This document shows, in pieces, positions 1 through 7,918 of a DNA stretch of 64,000 bases. Source of the stretch: Peptococcaceae bacterium CEB3 (GTDB lineage Bacteria; Bacillota; Desulfitobacteriia; Desulfitobacteriales; Desulfitobacteriaceae). A model generated the notes under the pieces. The model saw only the letters and a program-made list of their open reading frames with translations, ran no database searches and was not told where the DNA came from. Both the position numbers and the translations under genes were made by a program. The DNA lies in contig LDXJ01000044.1 of assembly GCA_001029295.1 (NCBI GenBank), positions 1 to 64,000 of the forward strand. Reading direction: 5' to 3'. The stretch's first letter is position 1. Each line of letters begins with the position of its first letter.

Positions 1-615
1 ACGATCCGAGTGATGGATGACCCCTCTGGGTTGATTTGTTCGGAGGATGGCGCGCTCCAAAGCGTTCATGGCCAGTTCTTTGGTCATCGTACTATCCAAG
101 GACCAGCCGACGACCTGCTTGTCGCACAAATCGATAACGGCCGCCAAGTAGAGCCATCCTTCATCTGTCGGAATATACGTTATATCGCTTGCCCACAGCT
201 GGTTGAGCCCTTTAACCTTAAAATTTTGCTTGACAAGGTTCTCGGCAACCGGGTAATTGTGCTTCGAGTTGGTCGTTGCTTTAAACTTCCGCGGCCTTTG
301 TGAATGAATGCCGTTTTCTTTCATGAGCCGGTACACCCGATTGTGACCGCATTTTACCTTCTTGTTTAATTCATGGGTCATCGGTCGAACCCCATATAAC
401 CTTCGCTTGCGCTCGTGAATCGTCTTGATCAGATCAAGCAACTCCTCATTGGCCCTTTGCCGGTTGCTCTTTGGGCGCTTAAGCCAGCCGTAATAACCGC
501 TTCGCGACACTTCAAGCACTTGGCACATCTTCACCACCCGGAATTCGAAGCGGTGTGCGTCAATAAATTGAAACCTTACTTCCGGGGGTTTATGAAGATG
601 GCCGCTGCTTTTTTT
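1..615 (-). CDS. IS3-family transposase OrfB (partial, runs off window)
   Basis: This is the catalytic half of an IS3/IS150-type transposase, read on the minus strand and cut off by the left edge of the window. The frame is open from the slippery run at 609-615 to base 1. It shows the usual HTH_21-like start followed by the rve integrase core. The first catalytic Asp lies in WASDITYIPTDEG and the second in VIHHSDR at the very edge, so the third acidic residue lies outside. OrfB is probably made as an OrfA-OrfB fusion by -1 frameshifting on the A7G run (seven T on the plus strand), where the OrfB frame is -1 relative to OrfA. An internal ATG near 525 is a less likely independent start. The gene looks intact as far as it can be seen. 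Confidence 0.9.
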
Positions 616-881
616 AGGATAGCATTTTCCTCCTCAAGATCAGCCAGCCTACGCTTCATTCGGCGCATCTCTTCATCTATGGGTTTTAATTTGCCGCTAC
701 CAGGGAAGGCGTTGTTTGAGTCCTTCCGGAATGCCGCTACCCAGGCATAGAGGGTCTTCTCGCTAACGCCGAGATCTTTTGAGAGGCTGGGCACACTGCG
801 GCCCTTCTCAACAACGAGCTTTGCAGTATCCGTCTTAAACTCTTTGTTATACTTCCTACCATTATTGGTCATTTTAGGCAC
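576..881 (-). CDS. IS3-family transposase OrfA
   Basis: This 101-residue protein is the DNA-binding OrfA of an IS3-family element. Residues 10-50 hold a helix-turn-helix (SLSKDLGVSEKTLYAWV) and residues 65-95 a leucine-zipper-like helix (RMKRRLADLEEENAILKKAA), the standard OrfA plan. Its 3' end overlaps OrfB, and the codons encoding LKKAA carry the A7G slippery site for -1 frameshifting. No second IS end lies in the window, so the element extends to the left. It appears complete and potentially active. Confidence 0.92.
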   Translation of the reverse strand: MPKMTNNGRKYNKEFKTDTAKLVVEKGRSVPSLSKDLGVSEKTLYAWVAAFRKDSNNAFPGSGKLKPIDEEMRRMKRRLADLEEENAILKKAAAIFINPRK

Positions 882-900
882 CTCCGACTGTTTAATATTA

Positions 901-938
901 TCTCAGTTCGGAGTGTCTTTTAAACCGGGTACAATTCA
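901..938. mobile_element. Right-hand terminus of the IS3-family element
   Basis: Upstream of orfA the sequence carries a plausible IS3 terminus. Read on the minus strand it begins TGTACCCGGTTTAAAAGACA (complement of 914-933), with the TG tip and the length typical of IS3/IS150 inverted repeats. The exact boundary (933 or up to 938) cannot be fixed without the other end and the target duplication. The GH16 reading frame continues directly from this junction, which places the insertion within that gene's 5' end. Confidence 0.6.
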
Positions 939-944
939 GTCGTT

Positions 945-2495
945 ATGTTCCCAAGCATTCTGAATAGCACTGCTAAGATAGCGCAGGCAAATTCAACCGG
1001 TACCGACGAATATGCTCCGCCCGGATATATCCTGAAGTTCAGCGACTATTTTTTGGGAACATCTCTCGACACGACTAAGTGGAACTACCGTACGGACAAC
1101 AAATACGGTAGTCAGCAGACTCCGGCAAACGTTTCGGTAAACAACGGCTTGATAATTCGAGGCACTTCCGAGACAAATAACGGCACGACCAGTTATTACG
1201 GGGGAGGTATAGTTTCCAAAGAAGCATTTAAATATGGATACTATGAAGCCCGCGTTAAGATGCAAAATGAACCGAGTTGGCATTCCTCGTTTTGGGTGCA
1301 TGCGGGTGACGGAACCACGACCTATGATCCAAGTGCCGAAACTGAGATCGACGTATTTGAACGGCAAGCGGAATGGAACAATTACATCTATCAAAATGTT
1401 TACCAATGGAATAACGGGAATTTGGTCGCCACAATGCCGGGATCGGGGCAATTAAATATATCCTTTGATCCTTCTGCCGCTTACCACACATACGGAATGC
1501 TGTACACAGATAGGAACGTAAAGTTCTATATTGACGGCGTGCTTGAGAGAATTATTAATTACTCACCCAACGATTATCCTCAAGATAACATGAATATATG
1601 GCTGAGTATGATCGGACAAGGCGTGTCCACGACGATGTACGTGGATTACGTTAAATATTATGCTCCGCCTGCCACCTCACCGATCTATACAGGTTCGATA
1701 ATTGTAGACAACCAAGATCCTTCTTCCAGCTTTACTACGACAGGGACATGGATAAGCTCGACAGGTGTCAGCGGCTATTACGGGAACGATTATCTATATG
1801 ATGGGGAAAATGACCCGGGCAAAAGTGCAACGTTCACCCCCAGTATTGCAATGGCAGGAAATTACGACATTTATATGATGTGGACATCTTATGGTAATCG
1901 GTCGACGGCGGTGCCTTTAACGATTAAGTACAACGGTGGAACCGATAGCTCGAAAACTATTAATCAACAGCAAAATGGAGGGAGGTGGAACTATATTGGG
2001 ACCTATAGTCTTGCAGCCGGTACGACGAATTCCGTTACAATCGGCAGCTCACCCGGTTACACGATAGCAGATGCCGTCATGTTCGTACCCCATGAGGTTG
2101 ACGTTGATTTAGGAGATGTCGCCTATACGGAATCAGCGTCTTCCAGTAACCAATGGAGTCAATCGCCATTAACAGGATATAATGGCTCAGTCGTAAGAGG
2201 GTCCAATACAACCGGAGCTACAGCCACTTGGGATCCGGATTTATCTGCCGGAAGCTACCAAGTTTACATTTACAAAGTGGTTTCCTCTTATGGTGACAAT
2301 CGGGCCAAGATCAGTGTGGTAAGTGCCAATGGCACGGATACTCAATATCTGGACTACTCGAGCGGTTCCAGCGGATGGGTACTGCTGGGGACCTTCAATT
2401 TCAATGATGGGTCAGCGGGATACGTCACAAACACTTTCAGCGGTAATGCCAATCAGTGGGCCCATTCAAATATGGTGAAATTTGTAAAGCAATAA
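945..2495 (+). CDS. GH16-family glycan endo-hydrolase, 5' end truncated by the IS
   Basis: This secreted-type glycoside hydrolase family 16 enzyme (516 residues as read) would cut internal beta-1,3/1,4 linkages of polysaccharides such as laminarin or red-algal galactans. The GH16 core spans about residues 25-242. It contains the signature E134-I-D-V-F-E139, with E134 as nucleophile and E139 as acid/base. Two beta-rich C-terminal modules follow (about 243-385 and 386-516); they resemble the golvesin/xanthan-lyase carbohydrate-binding type. The N-terminus looks like the tail of a signal peptide (VVMFPSIL...AQA), the frame is open back into the IS terminus, and there is no ribosome site before the ATG at 945. 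The native start and most of the export signal therefore seem to have been lost. The substrate cannot be read from the sequence. The sequence is AT-richer than the gal and lysine regions, suggesting transfer. Confidence 0.85.
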   Translation: MFPSILNSTAKIAQANSTGTDEYAPPGYILKFSDYFLGTSLDTTKWNYRTDNKYGSQQTPANVSVNNGLIIRGTSETNNGTTSYYGGGIVSKEAFKYGYYEARVKMQNEPSWHSSFWVHAGDGTTTYDPSAETEIDVFERQAEWNNYIYQNVYQWNNGNLVATMPGSGQLNISFDPSAAYHTYGMLYTDRNVKFYIDGVLERIINYSPNDYPQDNMNIWLSMIGQGVSTTMYVDYVKYYAPPATSPIYTGSIIVDNQDPSSSFTTTGTWISSTGVSGYYGNDYLYDGENDPGKSATFTPSIAMAGNYDIYMMWTSYGNRSTAVPLTIKYNGGTDSSKTINQQQNGGRWNYIGTYSLAAGTTNSVTIGSSPGYTIADAVMFVPHEVDVDLGDVAYTESASSSNQWSQSPLTGYNGSVVRGSNTTGATATWDPDLSAGSYQVYIYKVVSSYGDNRAKISVVSANGTDTQYLDYSSGSSGWVLLGTFNFNDGSAGYVTNTFSGNANQWAHSNMVKFVKQ

Positions 2496-2521
2496 AATTT
2501 GTCATACAATAATGAAAGCAG

Positions 2522-2550
2522 TTGACAAATTGGACTCAATCCACTAAACT
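2522..2550 (+). promoter_or_regulatory. Sigma-A-type promoter before the sugar ABC operon
   Basis: A perfect -35 box TTGACA (2522-2527) is followed after 17 bases by TAAACT (2545-2550, four of six matches to TATAAT). It lies 25 bases after the GH16 stop codon and upstream of the binding-protein gene, so the transporter can be expressed independently of the IS-damaged GH16 gene. Confidence 0.6.
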
Positions 2551-2601
2551 TAATTTAATTAATAAAGACCTTTTTGGTAACATAAGAGAGGGACAATCAG
2601 G

Positions 2602-2703
2602 ATGGGAGGTGATATCCGTACCAAGAATCTTGGGGGCTGTGGCAAGGCTCAGTTTACACAGGTATTTGAGGAGAGTGCTGTGCCCGCGAGAATGGAGTGG
2701 TAA
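2602..2703 (+). pseudogene. 33-codon ORF, possible remnant of a decarboxylating dehydrogenase C-terminus
   Basis: A tiny open frame runs from ATG 2602 to TAA 2701-2703, with an AGAGGG stretch eight bases ahead. Its product contains DIRTKNLGGCGKAQFTQVF. That resembles the C-terminal strand-helix of isopropylmalate/tartrate/isocitrate dehydrogenases, where a T-x-DLGG-x-x-x-T pattern is usual. It is either a leftover of such a gene or a chance match. No upstream portion of such an enzyme is present. Confidence 0.25.
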
Positions 2704-2769
2704 ATTTGTCCACTGAACCAATGGTATTACGAGGTGCTATGGAAAGAAGTAAAGGGGGATACAGACAGA

Positions 2770-4068
2770 ATGAAAAGATTTGGTAAACTGTCCATAGTAA
2801 TTGTGGTGGTCGCAGTTTCGGCCCTTCTTACCGCGTGCGGAAACCAAACGGGCAATTCTTCGACAGGCTCCACTACTGCAAAGGAATCCTTGGTTTGGTC
2901 AGGCTGGGCCGCTAACGAAAAGTCGACGAAGCCATCGATCGACCAAATGACGAGCTCGTGGAATAAAGCACATCCCGACCAAACTGTAACTTGGCAAGGT
3001 TGGCCATACGATCAGACTGAGCAACAACTTATCATCAGGAGTCAAGGCGGACAGAAATTAGATCTGGCTCAAATCGATATGAACTGGCTGCCTACTCTCG
3101 CTAGCACGGGAGATTTGGTGAATCTGGAGTCGTTACTCGGAAAGCAGTGGTTACAAAGCAACTTCACTCAAAATCAATTGAACCTCGGACAAGTTGGTGG
3201 TAAACAGTACGGAGTTCCGTGGTCCATGGCCTCGATCGGTATGGTTTATAATCCGACTCTGCTCAAGAGTGTCAGTGTTTCAGCACCCCCTCAGACCACG
3301 CAGGAGTTTGAAAAGGACTTGGAACTGTTGAAAGCCAAGTACCCTAACAGCATACCATATGCTTTATCAACGAAGGGCACCAGTGAACTGGCTTCGGATT
3401 TCCAAATCTGGCTATGGACCTTCCATGCCAACGTTTTTGACGCACAGGGAAATCCGGTGATCAATTCACAAGGCGCTGTCCAGGCACTGACATTCCTCAA
3501 AGACCTGAAGGATAAGGGGCTTATCAAAATGGATGTCGGCCGCTTTGATGCACGGCAGTTCTTTGCCAAAGGTGATATCGGATTTTACCTTGACGCGTTT
3601 CCTGCGAACGCATTCGCCCAAACGAATGGAGTACCCGCGAAGGATATAGCCAAGACAATCCAGCCGATGCCCATGCCGGTCCTAAACCCTGGCGATCATC
3701 CCCAATCTCTCGCCTGGGGACACTTGTTAGTAGTGTTCAATAAATCCAAGGATCTGAAGACGGACGCTGCATTTATAAAGCACGTTCTGTCACCTTCTGA
3801 GGAATTAATGTATTTCAAAAATACTCAGATGCCTCCGGTCGAAAAATCTGTTGTTAGCGACAGCACAATTCAGGGAAATGCGTGGACCAAAGATTGGTTG
3901 TCAGGTGCCCAATTTGCCAAGAGGGACCAAACGTCAGCATATACAAATCAAAGCAAACTGCAGACCATTATTGGCAGTGCAGTCCAATCTGCCCTGTTGG
4001 GTCAGACCTCTCCGCAACAGGCCCTTAATAATGCCGAAAATCAAATCAAGTCTGCTGTTAAGAAATAG
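2770..4068 (+). CDS. Sugar ABC transporter substrate-binding lipoprotein
   Basis: This is an extracellular solute-binding protein family 1 member (432 residues) that would capture a mono- or oligosaccharide for the two permeases downstream. The start at ATG 2770 is preferred over the in-frame ATG at 2734, because AAAGGGGG lies just upstream and it gives a clean lipoprotein signal: KR, a hydrophobic stretch, then the lipobox LTAC with Cys23. The mature part has the SBP_bac_1 pattern, including the QTEQQLIIR and PWSMASIGMVYNP segments. It heads an operon with permeases at 4158 and 5075. No ATP-binding subunit is encoded nearby, so a shared MsmX/UgpC-type ATPase elsewhere must energise it. The ligand is unknown; context points to a galactan-derived sugar. 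Confidence 0.9.
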   Translation: MKRFGKLSIVIVVVAVSALLTACGNQTGNSSTGSTTAKESLVWSGWAANEKSTKPSIDQMTSSWNKAHPDQTVTWQGWPYDQTEQQLIIRSQGGQKLDLAQIDMNWLPTLASTGDLVNLESLLGKQWLQSNFTQNQLNLGQVGGKQYGVPWSMASIGMVYNPTLLKSVSVSAPPQTTQEFEKDLELLKAKYPNSIPYALSTKGTSELASDFQIWLWTFHANVFDAQGNPVINSQGAVQALTFLKDLKDKGLIKMDVGRFDARQFFAKGDIGFYLDAFPANAFAQTNGVPAKDIAKTIQPMPMPVLNPGDHPQSLAWGHLLVVFNKSKDLKTDAAFIKHVLSPSEELMYFKNTQMPPVEKSVVSDSTIQGNAWTKDWLSGAQFAKRDQTSAYTNQSKLQTIIGSAVQSALLGQTSPQQALNNAENQIKSAVKK

Positions 4069-4089
4069 TCTGAGTTTGGTAGGTTTCCT

Positions 4090-4122
4090 AAAGCGGGGTT
4101 CCGTGCAAGAAAACCCCGCTTT
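4090..4122 (+). promoter_or_regulatory. Intercistronic stem-loop between binding protein and permease
   Basis: Arms AAAGCGGGGTT (4090-4100) and AACCCCGCTTT (4112-4122) form a strong hairpin with an 11-base loop. There is no T-run after it, so it is more likely a partial terminator or mRNA-stabilising element that raises binding-protein expression over the permeases, as known for malE-malF type operons. Confidence 0.6.
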
Positions 4123-4157
4123 GGGTACTACCGGACACAGTAGAGGGGGGTTGCGGA

Positions 4158-5054
4158 TTGGATCTGCCGACTGCTAATAAACGAGCCTTGTCTGATAAAC
4201 AGGTTGGCGTACTATTGGTTGCGCCTGCGTTGATCATATTCTGTGTGATTACGCTCTATCCCCTTGTGAACACCGTATTAATGAGCTTTACAAATGCAAA
4301 CTTGCTCAGCAAATATCGCGCCTTTGTTGGTCTTGCTAATTTCAAGAGCATCTTGTCCGATCCCACCGCCTTGCAGGTGCTCGTGAACACGTTGATCTTC
4401 GTGATTGTCGCTACCCTAGTACCTTTCACCCTTGGCCTAATCTGGGCCATCGTTCTGAATGAAGGACGCAAAACGTCGGAGTTTCTCAGAGGTCTGACAC
4501 TAGTGGACTGGATTATACCAAGTACGGCAATCGGGTTCTTGTGGAGTTGGATCTTTCAAGGAAATTATGGCCTTCTGAATGCCGTACTGACGAAACTTGG
4601 CATGATCCATTCTAACATCGATTGGCTGGGCCGGCCGGGCACCGCCATGATAGCGGTTATTGTTGCCAAGACCTGGCAAACTCTTCCCTGGTTCATGGCA
4701 TTTCTGCTTGGCGGGCTGAAGGCTGTGTCCCATGAGCAGATAGAGGCTGCCCATCTCGACGGGGCGGGAAACATTAGAACATTCCTGTCTGTAATCATGC
4801 CCCAGATTAAGTCAATCGTTTCGGTTGTTTTAATCTTAGGCTTTATGGGCAGCCTGCAGCAGTTTGATTTAATTTGGGTTATGACTCAGGGTGGCCCCGC
4901 TTCAGCGACCACTACTTTTTCGATTGACGTATACACGGCTGCGTTCAATAACTATGACCTGGGAACGGCGTCAGCAATCGCGACGGTTTGGGTTATTATT
5001 GACTTGCTATTCGTTTTTCTCTATGTTAGGAGACTAAAAGACGATTTCCAATGA
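4158..5054 (+). CDS. Sugar ABC transporter permease (MalF/UgpA type)
   Basis: This inner-membrane permease subunit (298 residues) belongs to the carbohydrate uptake CUT1 family. The TTG start at 4158 follows GAGGGGGG with seven-base spacing. Six hydrophobic segments are visible, starting with VGVLLVAPALIIFCVITLYPLV. The cytoplasmic EAA loop that docks the ATPase is seen as EAAHLDGAGNIRTFLSVIMP (about residues 197-216). It pairs with the MalG-type permease 20 bases downstream and the binding protein upstream. Confidence 0.92.
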   Translation: MDLPTANKRALSDKQVGVLLVAPALIIFCVITLYPLVNTVLMSFTNANLLSKYRAFVGLANFKSILSDPTALQVLVNTLIFVIVATLVPFTLGLIWAIVLNEGRKTSEFLRGLTLVDWIIPSTAIGFLWSWIFQGNYGLLNAVLTKLGMIHSNIDWLGRPGTAMIAVIVAKTWQTLPWFMAFLLGGLKAVSHEQIEAAHLDGAGNIRTFLSVIMPQIKSIVSVVLILGFMGSLQQFDLIWVMTQGGPASATTTFSIDVYTAAFNNYDLGTASAIATVWVIIDLLFVFLYVRRLKDDFQ

Positions 5055-5074
5055 TATTTAGGGCGGTGTAAAAC

Positions 5075-5905
5075 GTGTTTGAAAGGACATTTGGCTTTAG
5101 AGTATTTTACTATACGTCGCTTATATTGGTGGGCTTCTTTGTACTATTTCCACTATATTGGATGATAAACACGGCCTTAAATCCGTCTCCGAACGTGTTC
5201 AGCATACAATTTCTACCCTTGCATGCGACTTTGAATAACTTCATCGGAGTGTTGGAGAACGGTTCAATCATGCGTTACCTTGCCAACAGCTTGATGGTCT
5301 CGATTGCTACAAGCTTTGTGGCAACGGTCGTGGCTGCTTACGCGGGGTACAGTTTCTCCAAGTTCCGCTACGCAGGCAGGAAATCTCTCATGCTATTGAT
5401 TATGACTTCACAGATGTTTCCGCAAGTTGCTTTATTGCTCACCTTGTATTTGATGATGAAGGCCTTTGGCCTGTTGAATACGTACCTGGCGTTGGTAATT
5501 TCATACGTATCGTTTACGTTGCCGGTGGGGACATGGACCTTGAAAGCCTACTTTGATCAGATTCCCAATTCATTGATCGAGTCTGCCAAGCTGGACGGAG
5601 CAGGCCAGATGAAAATTATCCACCGAATAATTTTTCCGCTGGCAGTGCCGGGTCTTGCATCCACAGCCATATACGGGTTCGTCTGGAGTTGGAACGATCT
5701 GCTGTACTCGTTAACCTTGATTACATCTAACTCGAAGAGAACGTTGGGTCCGGGACTGGTCCTTACCTACATGGGCCAATTTCAAAGTAACTGGAACAGC
5801 ATGATGGCAGCGTCGATCGTTGTCTCGATTCCCGTAACTGTCATGTTCATCTTTTTGCAACGATATTTTATACAGGGGCTTACGGCCGGAGCCGTTAAAG
5901 GTTAG
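5075..5905 (+). CDS. Sugar ABC transporter permease (MalG/UgpE type)
   Basis: This is the second membrane subunit of the CUT1 sugar importer (276 residues). It starts at GTG 5075 behind AGGGCGGTG. It has the short cytoplasmic N-terminus, six membrane spans and the EAA loop ESAKLDGAGQMKIIHRIIFP about two thirds along. It ends 102 bases before the corrinoid protein gene, with no clear terminator between, so transcription may continue into the methyl-transfer genes. Confidence 0.92.
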   Translation: MFERTFGFRVFYYTSLILVGFFVLFPLYWMINTALNPSPNVFSIQFLPLHATLNNFIGVLENGSIMRYLANSLMVSIATSFVATVVAAYAGYSFSKFRYAGRKSLMLLIMTSQMFPQVALLLTLYLMMKAFGLLNTYLALVISYVSFTLPVGTWTLKAYFDQIPNSLIESAKLDGAGQMKIIHRIIFPLAVPGLASTAIYGFVWSWNDLLYSLTLITSNSKRTLGPGLVLTYMGQFQSNWNSMMAASIVVSIPVTVMFIFLQRYFIQGLTAGAVKG

Positions 5906-6007
5906 CCAATGGCGGGAAGTATGGAAGCCGGGAGCCTGCAAGACGGGGTTTCGCAATTCAGTGGGCACATGTCGCAGAATGTCAAGGAATAAGAGGAGGT
6001 TTTAAAC

Positions 6008-6631
6008 ATGTCAACATTTGAAGAAATTGCTGCCGCAGTGATCAGCGGGAATGCCAAGAAAGTCAAAGAGTCTGCCGAACAAGCACTGGCTGAGGGGGCC
6101 GCTCCGCAGGCCATTGTCAATGAGGGATTGATTGCCGGGATGAACGTGGTCGGGGTCAAATTCAAAAATAATGAAGTTTACGTGCCTGAGGTTCTGATTT
6201 CCGCCCGGGCGATGCATGCCGGGATGGATGTGGTCAAACCGCTCTTGTCGGACGCGGACGTGCAAGACAAAGGCACGATATTGGTGGGCACCGTTAAAGG
6301 GGACCTCCATGATATCGGCAAAAATTTGGTGCGCATGATGCTGGAGGGGGCCGGCTACAAAGTTATCGACCTGGGAGTTGACATTGCCCCCGATAAGTTT
6401 GCTCAAGCGGTTGAGGAGCATAAACCGCAAGTTGTCGGGCTGTCGGCCCTGCTTACGACCACCATGAGCAGTATGAGGAGCACCATTGAGCGGCTCAAAG
6501 GCTATCCAGTCAAGGTGATGATTGGGGGAGCTCCGGTGACGCAGAAGTTCGCGGACGAGATCGGAGCAGACGCTTATGCGTCCGATGCGGCCAGCGCCGT
6601 GGAGAAGGCTGACCAGCTGATGGCTTCCTAA
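6008..6631 (+). CDS. Corrinoid (methyl-carrier) protein of a methyltransferase system
   Basis: This is a 207-residue cobalamin-binding methyl carrier of the MtbC/MttC/OdmB type. Residues 1-85 form the helical B12-binding cap (EEIAAAVISGNAKKV...). The Rossmann-like B12 domain follows with the base-off/His-on motif GDLHDIGKN: D99-x-H101-x-x-G104, His101 being the lower cobalt ligand. A downstream GGAP turn is also present. AGGAGG precedes ATG 6008 by eight bases. Such proteins accept a methyl group from a substrate-specific methyltransferase I and pass it to tetrahydrofolate through methyltransferase II. It sits between a sugar importer and a UroD-family methyltransferase (7919), which suggests O-demethylation of a methylated sugar. 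No reductive activator and no tetrahydrofolate methyltransferase are in the window. Confidence 0.93.
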   Translation: MSTFEEIAAAVISGNAKKVKESAEQALAEGAAPQAIVNEGLIAGMNVVGVKFKNNEVYVPEVLISARAMHAGMDVVKPLLSDADVQDKGTILVGTVKGDLHDIGKNLVRMMLEGAGYKVIDLGVDIAPDKFAQAVEEHKPQVVGLSALLTTTMSSMRSTIERLKGYPVKVMIGGAPVTQKFADEIGADAYASDAASAVEKADQLMAS

Positions 6632-6780
6632 GGAAAAGACGGGAAAGAGGAAGTGTTTGAGGGGTTTCTCGAACAAAACAAATGTTCGTAGAGAACTCAT
6701 GGCTTCAGCGGAAGTCGTACTGGCATAGTCGTTGCCACGTGGTGCTTGAAATAGCATTAAGGAATCCCGGGGGAAGATGT

Positions 6781-7731
6781 ATGAGAAGTAAAATTGATCA
6801 GGGAATTTACCGTGGGGCGCGGGCAGTCGTCTTGGAAAATGCGTTGCTTAAAGTCACCTTAGTCCCCGGTATGGGAGGGAAAATTGCCTCGATCATCTAT
6901 AAACCGCTTGACTCAGAATTACTTTGGCAGAACTCGTTAGAAAAATTTGTAGAAAGTGAGTATGATTCGCCTTTTTCTGACGGTGACATGAGCGGCATGG
7001 ATGATATGTTTCCTACCATTGATGAGTGCTTTTATCCGGACGGGCCTTGGAAGGGAACAAGGCTGCCGGACCATGGGGAAGTCTGGGCCTTGCCCTGGGC
7101 TTCTCACATTCACGGCACCGCAGTGACGCTTTCCGTTTTTGGGGTAAGGATTCCGTACAGACTAAGCAAGATCGTAAGCTTGTCGGAGGGGAAACTGGAC
7201 CTGCGCTATAGCTTGAAAAACTTGAGTCCATTTGACTTTAAATTTATTTGGGCCCTTCATCCTCTTTTCAAGGTAGATGAGTTTACTCGCATTGTCTTAC
7301 CGGAATCTGTGAAGAGGGTCATTAACGTTGGCAACTCACCTCTGAGGCTGGGGGCCTACGGGAGCACGCATTCCTGGCCAATCACCAAACATAGTTCTGG
7401 TGAAATTTATGATATGAGCAGAATTTTGCCGCCTGGAAAGGGAAATTACGACAAGTATTATGTCCAGGGTTCGGTTCCTGAGGGACGGTGCGCTTTGTAC
7501 AATGAACGAAGCGGCATGGAAATCGGCCTCACGTTTTCGCCAGAGAAAGTCCCGTTCCTTGGTATGTGGATCAATGAAGGCGCTTATCATGCACAATATA
7601 ATGTGGCACCAGAACCGTGTACCGGTGCTTTTGACAGGGTAGATATAGCCGCACAGTGGGGTGCGGTATCGACCATTCCTGCAATGGACACTTACGAATG
7701 GCAGATAGGCATGGACGTGAAACAGCGTTAG
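6781..7731 (+). CDS. Galactose-mutarotase-like (aldose 1-epimerase fold) protein
   Basis: This 316-residue soluble protein has the start of an aldose 1-epimerase/DUF4432-like beta-sandwich: LKVTLVPGMGGKIASIIYK at about residues 24-42. Further matching features are a WALHPLFKV strand and an ending typical of sugar-mutarotase folds (NVAPEPCTGAFDRVDIA). The ATG at 6781 is chosen because GGGGGAAG sits just ahead; the frame is open further upstream but lacks a ribosome site there. It could interconvert anomers of the imported sugar or act on a glycoside. The usual catalytic His/Glu pair of GalM cannot be assigned with confidence. It lies between the corrinoid protein and the UroD-type methyltransferase, so it probably handles the same methylated sugar. 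Confidence 0.65.
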   Translation: MRSKIDQGIYRGARAVVLENALLKVTLVPGMGGKIASIIYKPLDSELLWQNSLEKFVESEYDSPFSDGDMSGMDDMFPTIDECFYPDGPWKGTRLPDHGEVWALPWASHIHGTAVTLSVFGVRIPYRLSKIVSLSEGKLDLRYSLKNLSPFDFKFIWALHPLFKVDEFTRIVLPESVKRVINVGNSPLRLGAYGSTHSWPITKHSSGEIYDMSRILPPGKGNYDKYYVQGSVPEGRCALYNERSGMEIGLTFSPEKVPFLGMWINEGAYHAQYNVAPEPCTGAFDRVDIAAQWGAVSTIPAMDTYEWQIGMDVKQR

Positions 7732-7918
7732 ACAGTGCAAATAACAAAGTACAGTGCACTATGCCCTAACCCTTATTTCAGGAGAACTGTGTCAGGTCTA
7801 GTAATGTGCACGGCTTGATGTAACCTTGTTTCATGTCCGAACAATGATCACGAAATGAGATCAGAGGAACCAAGTTCATGCCTTAAGATGCCAAAGAACA
7901 AACGTGGGAGGGCTAAAA

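Noticed and set aside
2522-2716. 64-residue plus-strand frame
   Set aside because: It starts within the promoter of the ABC operon, has no ribosome site and no recognisable features.
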